NCBI RefSeq assembly: GCF_003265705.1
Contig: NW_020312968.1
Location: forward strand, 2,026,538-2,090,537
Direction: 5' to 3'
Source of the DNA: Callorhinus ursinus
Lineage: Eukaryota; Chordata; Mammalia; Carnivora; Otariidae
Length of the DNA stretch: 64,000 bases
Position numbers and translations under genes: made by a program. The notes beneath the pieces are model-generated. The model was not told where the DNA came from and did not search any database. It saw only the letters and a program-made list of their open reading frames with translations. Position 1 is the first letter of the stretch. Each line of letters begins with the position of its first letter. Shown one piece after another: positions 1-11,724 of the stretch.

Positions 1-2424
1 ACATAAATGTGATGCCATCATGTATTTCAACAAAGAACTGCTTCAGATTTCCTGGACAGTCCATGGGACTGAACTGTTGATGTGGCTAGAAGTAAGCTAG
101 GATGTTTTCCAGTGCTGTTGAAACTCCGGAAAAACATTGTGTTGTGGGATATTTAGTATAGCTGTAAACTTAGGGCATATACTGTGTGTATTGTTTCTTC
201 TTCACTGAACGAGTATTGGACATCTCAGTCATTTATAGCCTCCCGTGGACATTATATTTTATAACTTTTGTGTTTACAAGTTGGCCTTAATTTTATTCTA
301 CAGTATCAGGCAGAGTTAAGCCAGCGTATCAGACTAATTGTAGAGGGAGGCAAGATCTTGAGCAGTGAACAAGTTAATTCCTGAGTTTAAATTGGAAACT
401 TTGATGGTTGCGTTAACTTTCAGGCCAGCAGAAATTCTTAAATTGCTGCTTTAGGGCCCTGGATGGTAATTCGGGTGTGTTAACAAATTACAGGGAATCA
501 CGAGAGTGTGAAGTCATTACGAGAGCCACAGTGTATTTCCCACCTGCAGGTGGCAAGGCCAAAGGGAACATTTGGGAGGTTGAGTAAAACTGATGGGCTG
601 CTTGACTGCCTTAGGAAGGCTTTCCTGTATGTCCCAGCACTTTGAAATAACCAGGCCTGGGCAGTATGTGCACACCAGAGTGAGCCTCCAAAAGTAAATG
701 TACTTTAATTTCTTCAAGGAGAAGTGCTGTCCTATCATGGTCTGTCCAAAATATTTTCACTGGGAGCAAACTCTTGCAGCCTGCGATCATGCATCACTGG
801 TGAGAAGAATGCAGTCCTCCGGCATCACTACCCCCCAGGCTCTGTGAGAGTGGAATGAACTTGCCAGTAGGAGGTGATTTCCGGGAAGATCCCAGCACTC
901 AGGAATTACTCTGACAACTCCGGCTCTGGCTTCTCCCGGAGTCCTCTTTAAGAGGGCCCGGCGTAGTGGTGTCTCTGCTTTGGCAAATAGCATTGTGTTT
1001 CCTTTGGTTCGGTACACTTAGGGAGATTAATTTGGAATGAAATGTAATTGAAGGCCAATTACATCTGATGGCTAGAACTATTAGAGCAGAGCAGTGTTGT
1101 TGATTGGGGAATGGAAAGCATTTGAAATAGTGTCTGGGAAATACGGTAAATGCATCGAATGTCATTGCCTCCTTGTCTAATAGCCTAATTTAAATGACTT
1201 TTTCCTTTGTTGTTGCATTAGTTCACTTCAGATAGACTTCAGAGTCTTAAGAGGAAGGAAACATGGTAAATGAACACTTAGGCATTCTGATACATTCATT
1301 ATCATTGGTAGAAGAACTAGAAAGAGCTTAAAGGAAATTTTTACTTTTTGATTCTTCTACAGAGAACAGAGGGAAAATAAGTCACCTTTTTGAAGGTAGT
1401 GGTTCATTAAGCCAGTAGGTTCTTGATTTTATCTGAAGCGGCCCTAGGCAAGCAAGCAACATCCCGGGTGTCTGTTTCTGCCTTTCTCCAGAAACAAAGT
1501 ATATTCATTCACGTGTGTTGCTGCACCTGGGACCCCAGCCGCTTCCTGCCCCGCGGCTCCCTCTTCCCAAGAGGCACTTAGAGATAAAAAAGTTTGGGCT
1601 TATCTTCGTTTCAGATTTCCCATGAAGGTAAAATTTTGAAGAGCAAATGAAAACAAAACAAAACAAACCACCCAAAACCTAAGGTGGTGAGAGAAAAGCC
1701 CATAGGGAGAATGATCAAGAATGAGATTGGCCAGAGGGAGGATGTGGCAGCTGTTGGACTGAGCCGACCCAGGCCACAGAAGGACCTGGGGCAGGGGTCT
1801 CTGCGGCCGGGGCCGAGGCAGTGCGCCAGTCAGGGAGCAGGGCAGGAGGCGAGGCCCTGGACTCTGCTGAGGAAGGACGGTGCACACTGAGAAAGAACAT
1901 GGAGCCGGGGTGGGGGTGGGGGTGGGGGCGGGTGGCGGAGGGCATGGGGGCACGACACTGGGATCCGCAAGTCGTCGCCAGTGCCAAGGTTGAGGATGGG
2001 AACATGCACATCTCAAGAGGTAGTTTTATAGCCACAGACCGAATATCATTCTAATCTGCAAATTCATTACCTCTCTCCCCCTTGTGGGTATCTCAGCTTT
2101 GAATTTCCTGACTTGATGATGAATACACTTGGTTTTAATGTTTATTAATGCCCTATTTACTCTCCCTGGGGTGTTTTGGCTAGTAACAAGATTCAGTGTC
2201 TCTGCTGTTGCGAGGCATTGCTGTAGTGAACGAAAGCTAAGGAAAATGAATTTTATTCCATTGGGGAACTGTAATTACCTTAGAAAAAAATTAAACTGTG
2301 CTTTGCAACTTAGCAAAATCCTGTTATGAAGAAAAAATATATATATAGCAAAATATTCTGCTTGCACATAATGAGATCCCAGTAAAATATAATTTAGAGA
2401 GGGCCTTCTACTTTGTTACTTGTT
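1..2424. other. Unique intronic DNA
   Basis: No repeat family or exon recognised. Segment 1500-2000 is GC-richer than its surroundings and contains the G-run motif listed separately. The open frames here (for example 1600-2016 on the minus strand) are proline-rich translations of that GC-rich DNA and show no known domain. Confidence 0.6.
1907..1932 (+). other. G-quadruplex motif
   Basis: Four to five runs of 3-5 G separated by single bases (GGGG T GGGGG T GGGGG T GGGGG C GGG). The G-rich strand is the GNAQ sense strand, so the motif would also be present in the pre-mRNA. Confidence 0.75.
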
Positions 2425-2679
2425 TTTTGAGATATAAAATTGATACACAGTGAGCTGCATGTATCTAACATAGAAACTTGGTCAAGTCTGTCATATCATT
2501 GCCGTAATGAACATACTCACCAAACCCTAAAATTGCCTGATTCCCACTCTCAGCCCTTGTTCCCCCGCAGCAACAACTAATCTGATTCGTGTCACTACAG
2601 AATAGAGTGTTACAAATAAGGGATTATTCAGTATGTGCACTTTTGTCTTTTTTTTTCTTTTCTTTCCTTTTTTTTTTTT

Positions 2680-2875
2680 AAGTTTTTATTTATTTATTTG
2701 ACAGAGAGAGAGAGAGAGCGCAAGCGAGAGAGGGAACACAAGCAGGGGGAGTGGGAGAGGGAGAAGCAGGCTTCCCGCGGAGCAGGAAGCCCGATGCGGG
2801 GCTCGATCCCAGGACCCTGGGATCCTGACCTGAGCCGAAGGCAGACGCTTAACTACTGAGCCACCCAAGCGCCCT
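2680..2875 (-). mobile_element. CAN-SINE, antisense
   Basis: T-rich tail complement, AG-rich body (CT-rich in sense), then the complement of the tRNA-like head ending GAGCCACCCAAGCGCCCT. A duplicated GTCTTTTTTTTTC flanks it. Inserted in the antisense L1. Confidence 0.93.
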
Positions 2876-4094
2876 GTCTTTTTTTTTTTTTTCTTCCACT
2901 TAGTAAAATTTATTTGGAGATTCATCCATATTGTTGCATGTGTCAGTAATTTGCTTCTTTTTTTCCTGAGGCACATTCTTTTGTGTGGATATACCACCAT
3001 TCACCTATATAGATGGATATTTGTTTTATTTCCATTGTGGGGCTATGACAAGTCAAGTGTGTATGAACATTCACATACAGGTCTTTGTGTAGACTTACGC
3101 TTTCTTTTTCCTCTTGAGAAAATACCTCAGGGTCGATTGCCTGGAGCACACGGGAGTGTATGTTTAACTTTTTAAGAAGCTATCAAGCTGTTTTTCAGAG
3201 TGGTTGTCACATTTGACATCCCCGTTGGCAGTGTGTGAGAGTTCCTGTTGCTTCACATCCCTGCCAGCACTTGGTATGGTCAGTCCTTTTAATTTTTGTC
3301 ATTTCAGGAGGTGTGAAACGCTGTCTCACTGTGGTTTTACGTTGTATTTCCCTAAGGACTGATGTAGTTTTCCGTGTGTTTATTTGCCATCTGTATAACT
3401 TCCTTAGTGAAGTATGCATGCCTTTTGCCTCTCTTTAAGGGTTTTTTTTTTTTTTCACTTGTTTTATGGAGTTTGGAGAGTTCTTAATATTTTCTGGATA
3501 CAAATTAAGATATATGCTTTGTAAATATTTCCTCTTTGTGGGCTGTATTTTTATTCTTCTAACAGTGTCTTTTGAAAAGAAGTTTTAAATTTTGATGAAA
3601 TCCATTCTATCAATTTTGTTTTTCTTTTACGAACTCTGCAATTGGTGTCCTATGTAAGAAGTCTTTGCCTAACCCACGGTCACAAGTTTTCTCCTATGCT
3701 TCCTTCTAGATCTAGTGTAAAATGTGTTACCTATAAAATTTCTAAAAAATAGGAGAAAATCTTTTGATTTCATTTTTTTGTAGATGGTGTGATGTATACG
3801 TCAAAGTTTATTGTTTACCCATATGGATGTCCAGTGGTTCCAGCACGATTTGTGGCAAAAAAAAAAAAATTTTCCCCCTTGAATTGCCTTTGCACCACTG
3901 TCAGTAATCAGTTGTGTGTGTGTGTCTCTGTTTCTGGCCTCTTTATTCCTTTCATCTATTTGTTTATCTTCATACCAGTACTATAGCCTTAATTAGTGTG
4001 GTTTTTTAATGATGTCTTAAAATCACATATTAACTTTCCAACTTCGTCCTTTATACAAGTTTTTTTTTTGGCTTTTCCATGTCCTTGTATTTTC

Positions 4095-4278
4095 TTATTT
4101 ATTTATTTTAGAGAGAGAGCATGTGAGTGGCGGGGAGGGGCAGAGGAAGAGAGAGAATCTCAAGCCGACTCTGTGCTGAGCACAGAGCCTAATGTGGGGC
4201 TCGATCCCATGACCCTGAGGTCATGACCTGAGCCGAAATCAAGAGTCTGCCTCATGATGGACTGAGGCACCCAGGTGC
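4095..4278 (-). mobile_element. CAN-SINE, antisense, older subfamily
   Basis: Body carries the GAAATCAAGAGTC variant of the older carnivore subfamily. Flanked by a 19-base perfect duplication, TCCATGTCCTTGTATTTTC, at 4076-4094 and 4279-4297. Confidence 0.94.
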
Positions 4279-4464
4279 TCCATGTCCTTGTATTTTCATA
4301 TGAATTTTGTATCAGCTTGTCAGTTTCTACAAAAGGGCCCTCTAGGATTTTGATGAGGATTAAATTAACTCTCTTGGTCAGTATAGGGAGAATTGACATC
4401 TTGATAATTTTTAGTCTTTCAACTCATGAGCACAGTATTTTTTTTTCCACTTATGAAGGTTTTA

Positions 4465-4588
4465 TTTATTTATTCTTTTTAAAAGATTTTATTTTTTAAA
4501 AGTAATCTCTACACCCTGTGTGGGGCTCGTACCCACAACACTGAGATCAAGAGTCACACGCTCTACTGACTGAGCCAGCCAAGAGCCC
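4465..4588 (-). mobile_element. Short CAN-SINE (no CT-rich body), antisense
   Basis: The tail complement AAGATTTTATTTTTTAAAAG joins almost directly to the tRNA-like region, giving about 120 bases. Flanked by a perfect 15-base duplication CTTATGAAGGTTTTA at 4450-4464 and 4589-4603. Confidence 0.92.
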
Positions 4589-5191
4589 CTTATGAAGGTT
4601 TTAAAAGTTTTCTTCACCAATGTTCTCTACAGGTCTTGCACATCTATTTTTGTATTTATCCCTAAGTAGTTCGTAGTTTCGATGTCATTGTAAATGGTAT
4701 TTTTACAAATTTAATATTCATTTGTTTGTTGCTAGTGTGGAGAAATACAGTTGACTTTTGAATACTGATCTTAGACGGTGTTATCTGTGAACAAAGCCTT
4801 CTTCCCTTCCAGTTTGGATGCCTTTTATTTCTTTTTCGTGCTTTATTGCATTGGCTAGAATTTCTAGTACATTGTGATTAGAAGTGATAGGAGAGGACAT
4901 CTTTGTCTTACTCTTGATCTTAGGGTGAACGCGGTCCATCTTTCCCAGTAAGTGTGATGTTAGCTGTAGGTTTCTCATTGTTTATCAGGCAGAGGAATTT
5001 CCCTTCTTTTCCTAGTTTGCTAAGACTTTATGAGGAATAGATGTGGGATTTTTTTTCAAATACTTCTGTATTTATTGAAATGATCATGTTTTTATCTTTA
5101 TTAGCTTGTTAAGTGGCAAACTACTGGTATCTGCTGTGATCTTTAAATTTCCTTTCTGTGCACTGGGGTTTAATTTGCTCCTTATTTTTTA

Positions 5192-5400
5192 TTTTTATTT
5201 ATTTATTCTTAAAATTTTATTTACTTATTTGAGACAGAGAGAGAGCGAGAGAGTACAGCAGGAGGGGAGGGGCAGAGGGAGAGGGAGAAGGAGACTCCCT
5301 GCTGAGCAAGGAGGATGATGTGGGGCTTGATCCCAGGACCCTGAGGTCATGACCTGAATCAAAGGCAGACACTTAACCGACCGAGCCACCCAGTGCCCCT
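5192..5400 (-). mobile_element. CAN-SINE, antisense
   Basis: Full-length arctoid-type copy. Flanking duplication GCTCCTTATTTTTTA / GCTCCTTAATTTTTA at 5177-5191 and 5401-5415. Confidence 0.92.
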
Positions 5401-5950
5401 GCTCCTTAATTTTTAAAGGTAGAATCTGAGAACTTTGATTTCAGACATTTTTTTTCCCCCTTAATATAGGTGTTTGGTGCTATTAATGTCTCTTGAGTAC
5501 TGCTTTAGTGGCATTCCACACTGCAGATGTGCTTTTATTATCATTCTGTTCCTAATACTTTCTAATTTCCCTTTTGATTTTTCTCACATGTTATTTAGAA
5601 GTGTACTTTTAGTTGCAAATTTTGGGGAGATTTTTCTAGTTACCTTGCTGTTGATATTTAATTCCATTTTAGTCAGAGAACGTATTTTGAATGAATCTTT
5701 TAAAATTTATTGAGACTGGTTTTATACCCCAGAGTATGTTCTAGCTTGATAAATGTTTTGTGTGTACTTGAAAATAATGTTTATTTCATTGTGGGAGAAG
5801 TGTTTTGTAAATGTAAATTAGGTAAATTGAGTAGTAGTGTTGCTCAGATGTTCTTTATCTTTTGTGCTTTCTGTCTACTTGTATTAATTTTTGAGAAAGG
5901 GGTATTGAAATCTGAATATAATTGTAGGCTTGTCTATTTCTCTTTGCAAT

Positions 5951-5990
5951 TCCTTCCTTCCTTCCTTCCTTCCTTCCTTCCTTCCTTCCT
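5951..5990. repeat. (TTCC)n microsatellite
   Basis: About ten tandem TTCC units at the tail end of the SINE at 5953-6157. On the SINE sense strand this is (GGAA)n, so it probably grew from the A-rich tail. Confidence 0.95.
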
Positions 5991-6157
5991 AGAGACAGAA
6001 AGAGGGAGAGAGTGGGGGTAGGGGTGGGGTAGGGAAGAGAGAGAATCTTAAGCAGGCTCCATGTGCAGTGCAGAGCCCAACATGGGACTTGATCTCACGA
6101 TCCTGAAGTTGAAATCAAGAGTTGGATGCTTAACCGACTGACCCACCCAGGTGCCCC
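5953..6157 (-). mobile_element. CAN-SINE, antisense, with (TTCC)n tail
   Basis: Older subfamily body (GAAATCAAGAGTTGGATGC). The tail has become a (TTCC)n repeat. Flanked by TTGCAATTC at 5944-5952 and again at 6159-6167. Confidence 0.92.
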
Positions 6158-6334
6158 CTTGCAATTCTTTTCTTGCCTCTCAAATTTTCAAGCTCTGTTA
6201 TTAGGTACATAAACATTTGAGATTATTATGTCCTTTTGATAAACCAGCATTTTTATCATTATGAAACCTTTTTTCTTAATATTATTTAAGTATTAAATAA
6301 TCTTTAAAATAAGCTTTAAAATCTGTTTTGTCTG

Positions 6335-6523
6335 GGGGCGCCTAGGTGGTTTAGTCGTTAAGCGTCTGCCTTCGGCTCGGGTCATGAGCCCAGGGTCCTG
6401 GGATCGAGCCCCACATCTGGCTCCCTGCTCAGTGGGAAGCCTACTTCTCCCTCTCCCACTTTCCCTGCTTGTGTTCGCTCTCTTGCTGTGTCTTTCTCTG
6501 TCAAATAAATAAAATCTTAAAAA
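6335..6523 (+). mobile_element. CAN-SINE, sense
   Basis: Starts GGGGCGCCTAGGTGGTTTAG and ends CAAATAAATAAAATCTT plus A-run. Flanking duplication AAAATCTGTTTTGTCTG / AAAATCTATCTTGTCTG at 6318-6334 and 6524-6540. Confidence 0.93.
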
Positions 6524-7049
6524 AAAATCTATCTTGTCTGATATTAATATACCCACTGTAGTTTTCTTTTGATTAGCATTAACATGTTGTATCTTTTCTC
6601 ATCGTTTTACTTGTAAACCATTTTTATCTTTATTTGAAGTGTTTTATGAAATGTCTTTCTCCTTCTGTTTCTTCAAATGTATATTTTTTTTATGTCTTTT
6701 CTTTCCTCTCCTAGGATTCATATTCTAAGTAACTTAGATAACAATATTGTCCCACATATTGCTGAGGCTGTTCATTTTTTCCAGTCTTTTTTTCTCTCTG
6801 TGCTTTGTTTGTGATAATTTCTATTGCTATGTCTTCAGATTTACTTCTGTTTTCTTTTCAGTTTCTCATCTGCTGGTTTTTTCCCATCTGTTGCATTTTT
6901 CATTTTAGATATTGTAGTTTTAATCACTAGAAGTTCCAGTTGCGTCTTCTTTTCTCTATTCCTTTCTCTCTTCATCAAGTTTATGTTTTTTTCTACATTC
7001 TTAAGCTTACAGAACATAATATAGGTTTTAAAAAATAATCTTGTCTGCT

Positions 7050-7230
7050 GGGGTGCCTGGGTAGCACAGTTAGTTGGGTGTCCACCTCTTGGTTTTGGCT
7101 CAAGTCATGATATCGGGATTGTGGGATCCAGCCCCGAGTCCGGCTCTGTGCTCAGCATGGCGTCTGCTTAAGACTTTCTCTCTGCGCCCCCCCCCTTGCA
7201 TGCTGTCTCTCAAATAAATAAATCTTTAAA
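7050..7230 (+). mobile_element. CAN-SINE, sense
   Basis: Starts GGGGTGCCTGGGTAGCACAG and ends CAAATAAATAAATCTTTAAA. Related flanks of the type AATAATCTTGTCTGCT / GAATAGGCTTATCTGCT suggest a decayed target-site duplication. Confidence 0.9.
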
Positions 7231-7720
7231 AAGAATAGGCTTATCTGCTAATACCAACAATCTTATCTTTCCTAGATCGAATTTTAATGTTTTTCCCTAC
7301 TTCTTAGGTCATGTTTTTCTGTTTCTTTATTTGCCTAATAAGTTTTGGATTAGATGCCAGGCATTGTGAATCTTCATGTTATTGGTTGCTGGATTTTTTG
7401 GATTCCTTTGTAGTGGTGGTTTTTGTTTTATCATGCAGCTAATTCACTTGGAATTAGTTTGATAATTTGTAGACTTTTATGCTTTGTTAGGGCAAGTTTA
7501 GAGCAGCCTTTATTCTCTGGTTACTTAAACTTCACTTCTGATGACTCAGTGATCCACGTATTATCCTTTCTGACTGGTGGGAACATGAACATGTGTGAAC
7601 CTTGGGAATTGTTCAGACTTTGCTTTCCGGTGTTTCTTTCCCAAGACTTACGGAATGACATCCTTCTCATCTGTACATCATTATTGAGTCAAGGACTCAG
7701 GCACGCCCCTCTTCACACCT

Positions 7721-8495
7721 CTTGAGCTTTTCCTCTCTGTGCATCTCTCTCCTCCCGGCATTCGGTCCCACAGATGGTAGCTGTTAGCCTTCTCAGCTTC
7801 CCTGAGTGCCTGTCTCTGCCTCGCCATGTTGTCGTGTAGGAGCGGCTCTCAGGCGGTTATCTGGGGGCGGTCTTAAGATTTATCTTATTTGTGTTTCTGT
7901 GTTGCCTCTTCTCCTAGGTCTTAAAACAATTTTTTGGTGTATATTTTATTTGATTACCTAATTGTTTCCTGTTATTTGTTTTTAATGGTGAGTATACATT
8001 CAAACTTTGGTGTAATCAATTAGGTTCTGAAAGCATTTGCTTTTGTTATTTTCATCTTACATATCAAAATATTGCCAGAGATTACTTTTTGAAGGAAACA
8101 GTATTTTTTGTTGTTGTTAGGTGTACTTGGAAGGGAAAGAGTATTTTAAGCTGTTTTATTCATTGGGTCCTGAAGTATGTGTTTCAAATAATGAAATGTG
8201 TTAAAGATACTTCATACAAAGAATGATCTCATTCCTCTTGTATGAAATGGTTGCTTGTACAAAATGATTTCCAGGCTTTCTGTACTCATTAGTACTGCAT
8301 TAAAGAAATAGGCATGAAAAAAGGAAGGAAAGAAAGTGAACTCTTAAGTTTCTTATTTTTCTACTTGTCCTAGTGTTAGAGTGAAGGGAAAGTTGATGTA
8401 AAAGGTTAAATAGCTTGGACTTACTTTAGTCTTAATTTAGTTCGGTTATCCCATCTTTTATATACAGTATTTTGTGTGAACTTATTTTCTTGGTG
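7721..8495. other. Intronic DNA, no feature recognised
   Basis: AT-rich sequence after the LINE-derived block. No gene, exon or assignable repeat seen. Confidence 0.5.
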
Positions 8496-8980
8496 TTCTG
8501 GCACCTAAGACCTTGCTGATCCTGGAGAGATTGCTCCTCCCACAGCTGGCTCATTTCTAGAGACAGAAAATGACTCTCCTGTGAGCATGCCTTTCATATG
8601 CAAACCAACCAATGCAAAGCCCATGGCCAGCACTGGTGGTGCCACTCTCTGTCCTTGCCCTAATACCCCTCTGGAGCCAGCGCCAGGCGACTAGGGATAG
8701 TCCCTGCACCCCAGAGTGCAGTGAGATAGTCCAAACTAACTGATCCCATCTGCCTATCCTGTGTTGCCCTCTCCTTCCTGTGAAAACCACGATAAAGGCC
8801 TTGCCCCCTGCTCCTTCTCATACTTTCTCCCTCCCGACCTGGTGCTTCCCTGGGTGGCCCTGCGTGGTGGGGCACACCCCTCTTCTTGGGGACTAGGAGT
8901 GACAAACTCTCTTTTCGGTGTAATCCTCTTTGGAACTTTTGGTCCCGCCATACCTGTATAGAAATACAATCCCAGGTACA
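8496..8980 (+). mobile_element. Probable solo LTR of an endogenous retrovirus
   Basis: About 480 bases of distinct, GC-richer composition. It begins TG and ends CA, has CCAACCAATGCAAAGCCC in the upstream part, a GATAAAGG polyadenylation-like signal at 8791-8798 followed by CT-rich sequence, and ends in AATACAATCCCAGGTACA. This order fits the U3-R-U5 plan of class I retroviral LTRs. No internal gag, pol or env sequence flanks it. No convincing target duplication is seen, and the limits are approximate. The overlapping minus-strand open frames at 8557-8990 are not genes. Confidence 0.55.
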
Positions 8981-9205
8981 TTTTAAACATATTTGAAAAT
9001 TACATTTGAAAGTATTAAAATTCTTTTTTTTTTTTTAGAATAACCAAGCCAAAGGTACTAAAGTAAGTAGGACTTGAAGTAGAAAAAGGAAGATGCCTAT
9101 CGTAACCAGCCAATAACCGTTATTTCACCAGTCTGCTCCTTTGGAGTGGGTTGGATGAGAAGGAAATGAAGAGAGTAGAGCAAATAAAGGAATAGGAAGA
9201 TTTGC

Positions 9206-9710
9206 TAGAGCGACCCTACGACCAGCAATTGCACTTCTGGGTATTTACCCCAAAAATACAAATGTAGTGATCGAAAGGGGCACATGCATACCAGTGTTTA
9301 TAGCAGCAATGTCCACAATAGCCAAACTGTGGAAAGAGCCTAGATGTCCATCAACAGATGAATGGATAAAGAAGATGTGGTATATATATACAATGGAATA
9401 TTATGCAGCCATCAAAAAATGAAATCTTGTCATTTGCAACGACATGGATGGAACTGGAGGGTGTTAAGCTGAGTGAAATAAGTCAATCAGAGAAAGACAT
9501 GTATCATATGACCTCACTGATATGAGGAATTCTTAATCTCAGGAAACAAACTGAGGATTGCTGGAGTGGTGGGGGGTGGGAGGGATGGGGTGGCTGGGTG
9601 ATAGACATTGGGGAGGGTATGTGCTATGGTGAGCGCTGTGAATTGTGCAAGACTGTTGAATCACAGATCTGTACCTCTGAAACAAATAATACATTATGTG
9701 TTAAAAAAAA
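9206..9710 (+). mobile_element. Young LINE-1, 5'-truncated, sense
   Basis: The 3' end of a carnivore L1. About 320 bases of ORF2 C-terminal coding sequence, including codons for MEYYAAIKK and MELEGV, lie before a G-rich 3' UTR (TGGTGGGGGGTGGGAGGGAT) and a poly(A) run. A 19-base target-site duplication with one mismatch flanks it, AAGGAATAGGAAGATTTGC at 9187-9205 and AAGGAATAGAAAGATTTGC at 9711-9729. It is severely truncated and cannot move itself. Confidence 0.95.
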
Positions 9711-10799
9711 AAGGAATAGAAAGATTTGCAAAGAAAGGGCAGGATGGTTGGATTAGAGCATTTTAAGCAGAATTAAAGCTTCCTTACCCCTAAAAATAAA
9801 CAAAACCAATGTTGCACCCATTCTCTCCTCTAATACCTAGAAAACTAAAGATAATTATCACATTTAGGTCATGTTATTCCTACATGAGTAAAACAGAAAA
9901 TAGGTGGTATTGAATGAAGAGGCGAGGAATCCGTTGATCCACCATTGCCCCGGCTCTTGCTGGTGGACCCTGTACCACGGATCCCACTCAGCCTGCACGC
10001 TGGGAGGTCCACACCCGCCGGGGCATGTGGCCCACGCCAAACTTAACTGGATTCCTGGAATTGTGGTGCCACCTTTGGTTTGCGTCTGAATCTCGACATC
10101 CTCAGTTTCCATGAATTTTGCTGTAGAAAAACTGATTAGTGTATCATTAGATCTGTCGGCAGTCATTTGGAAAGGAAAGATTTCTCTGACTTCTTTATAC
10201 TTGCATTTTTATAATTGTGAAACACTAAATATGGTAGGGAGTAGAATGATAGAAAAAGTTAGCGGTTCTTAGTTAGTTAGAGGAATAAACAAGAAGTGGA
10301 GGAGAAAGCAGCGAACCAAGGGTGCTCACTGGATACTCATTCTCTGCTGTAATGTTTTGATAAACATTCAAAACTGATGTGTGCTATTTCCTCAAAAGCA
10401 CACTTTCAGGCAGATTGCGATTTGCAAGTGGTATTATAAAGATTGACCTGCAGAACTGTTTCTATAAAATCCTACCAGTCTCTGTGGTAAAGATTTATTT
10501 GTATTTTATGGAGATTTTGAATATCACACATTTAACACTTAAAAATGACATGCTTTCTCTAAGTATGAAGTATGTAATAAGACTGATGAAAATAGAAATT
10601 GTCCACAGAAGGTGTGATAAAATAGATGATTCTTTGAATTAGAATACCCTAGAGGAAAAGACAATATTTTATTATAGAAGGTTGGAAAATTTAAGCAAGA
10701 GACTTCAGAATGACAGAGCCCAAATAATGATGTGAATAGGACAGAAACATTTTACAAAGTAAATTGATGATTCCAGAGAGAAGAGGCTTCTCTTTAATG

Positions 10800-10905
10800 T
10801 GTTAAGAATCACTTGGGATGATTATTAAATATTGAACTCCCTGGGACCTTCTTCCTGCATGATTCTGATGCTGGTATTTGTACACCACACCTTTGAAAAA
10901 CAGTG
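10800..10905 (+). mobile_element. MER5A-like hAT remnant
   Basis: Contains AAGAATCACTTGGGATGATT, GATTCTGATGCTGGT and CACACCTTTGAAAAACAGTG in the order of the MER5A consensus, as I recall it. Middle partly lost. Confidence 0.7.
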
Positions 10906-11029
10906 ACCCTGAGGCTTATATTGCATGTGTAACAAAGTGATCATTTGTTTCTTCATTTTTTCTTTTCAGTGCCTCTATTTGGAATACCTTTGAGCTGGGA
11001 AAAGGGAAATCATCAGAGAACTGAGGAGT

Positions 11030-11110
11030 TTATCAGGGGTTGCAAACCGCTAGTTTATGGGTTGAAATCAGTCTGCAGGTGTATTTTATTTTACATACTT
11101 GGTGGACCCT
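11030..11110 (+). mobile_element. Possible hAT-family remnant
   Basis: The stretch GGGGTTGCAAACCGCTAGTT followed by GTCTGCAGGTGTATTTTATTT recalls non-autonomous Charlie-type elements, but I cannot assign a family. Confidence 0.35.
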
Positions 11111-11724
11111 CTCCCACCCTCTTTTGCATTTGATTGCTTGCCTTTGGACAGGCTAAACCATCCGTTTGGCCACAGTCCCCACTGCTCCGTTTCCCTGCGT
11201 GTCCCTCACCTAACTGTTTGTTAATAGCATTAGATTGCCAGTGACCCTAGGGGAACTTAGTAACAGACATCGTAGCCAAGAAATAATGGCCTAGTTAAAA
11301 AAGATAATCCCTAACCCTAGCAAATAATTTAACCCAAGTTGGTTCCTTAAAAATATTTATTAATCTGACATATAATGAATCATTCTAACATTGTGTCAGT
11401 TCCTTAACCTCCAGAGGAAGCTCTGAATTTTTCCCATTAGTGACCAGGCCAGAGTAATCCACAGTTTTGCACATTTATTGTTTTAGCAGTATATTTTATG
11501 GCTTGGAGCTATAGATACACTTTTGTAGTTACATTTTCCTTGGTCAGCTATTATTAATTAATGCTTATTAAAGATTAAAGCTAAACTTTATTCTGTTTGT
11601 ATTGGCAGTAGGATACGATGGAGACATAGCCCATAACTGGCTGTGGAAAAGGTAGATCAATACACAGAGTTGTAAATTTTGGCCCTCAGGGGAATTTGGG
11701 AAATGAGTGAAGAAGAAGTCATAG

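Larger units (their letters stand above)
2425..7720 (-). mobile_element. Old LINE-1 (L1M type), antisense, interrupted by seven SINEs
   Basis: Read on the + strand the non-SINE segments follow the reverse complement of a mammalian L1 from the 3' UTR (about 2425-2900) through ORF2 (about 2950-6660). Recognisable stretches include 3230-3430 (GAGAGTTCCTGTTGCTTCAC and onward), 3810-4080, 4290-4440, 4610-5190, 5416-5930 and 6524-6650. The segments remain colinear when the SINEs at 2680, 4095, 4465, 5192, 5953, 6335 and 7050 are removed, so they were one insertion. The frame is heavily decayed and no intact ORF2 remains. The part beyond 6660 resembles LINE-derived DNA I have seen but cannot place firmly. 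Confidence 0.85.

Noticed and set aside
1600..2035. Proline-rich minus-strand frames of 106 and 138 codons
   Set aside because: They overlap each other in different frames over GC-rich DNA with G-runs and contain no recognisable domain.
9206..9520. L1 ORF2 fragment as a host gene
   Set aside because: It is only the C-terminal end of ORF2 in a 5'-truncated retroposon with its own target duplication.
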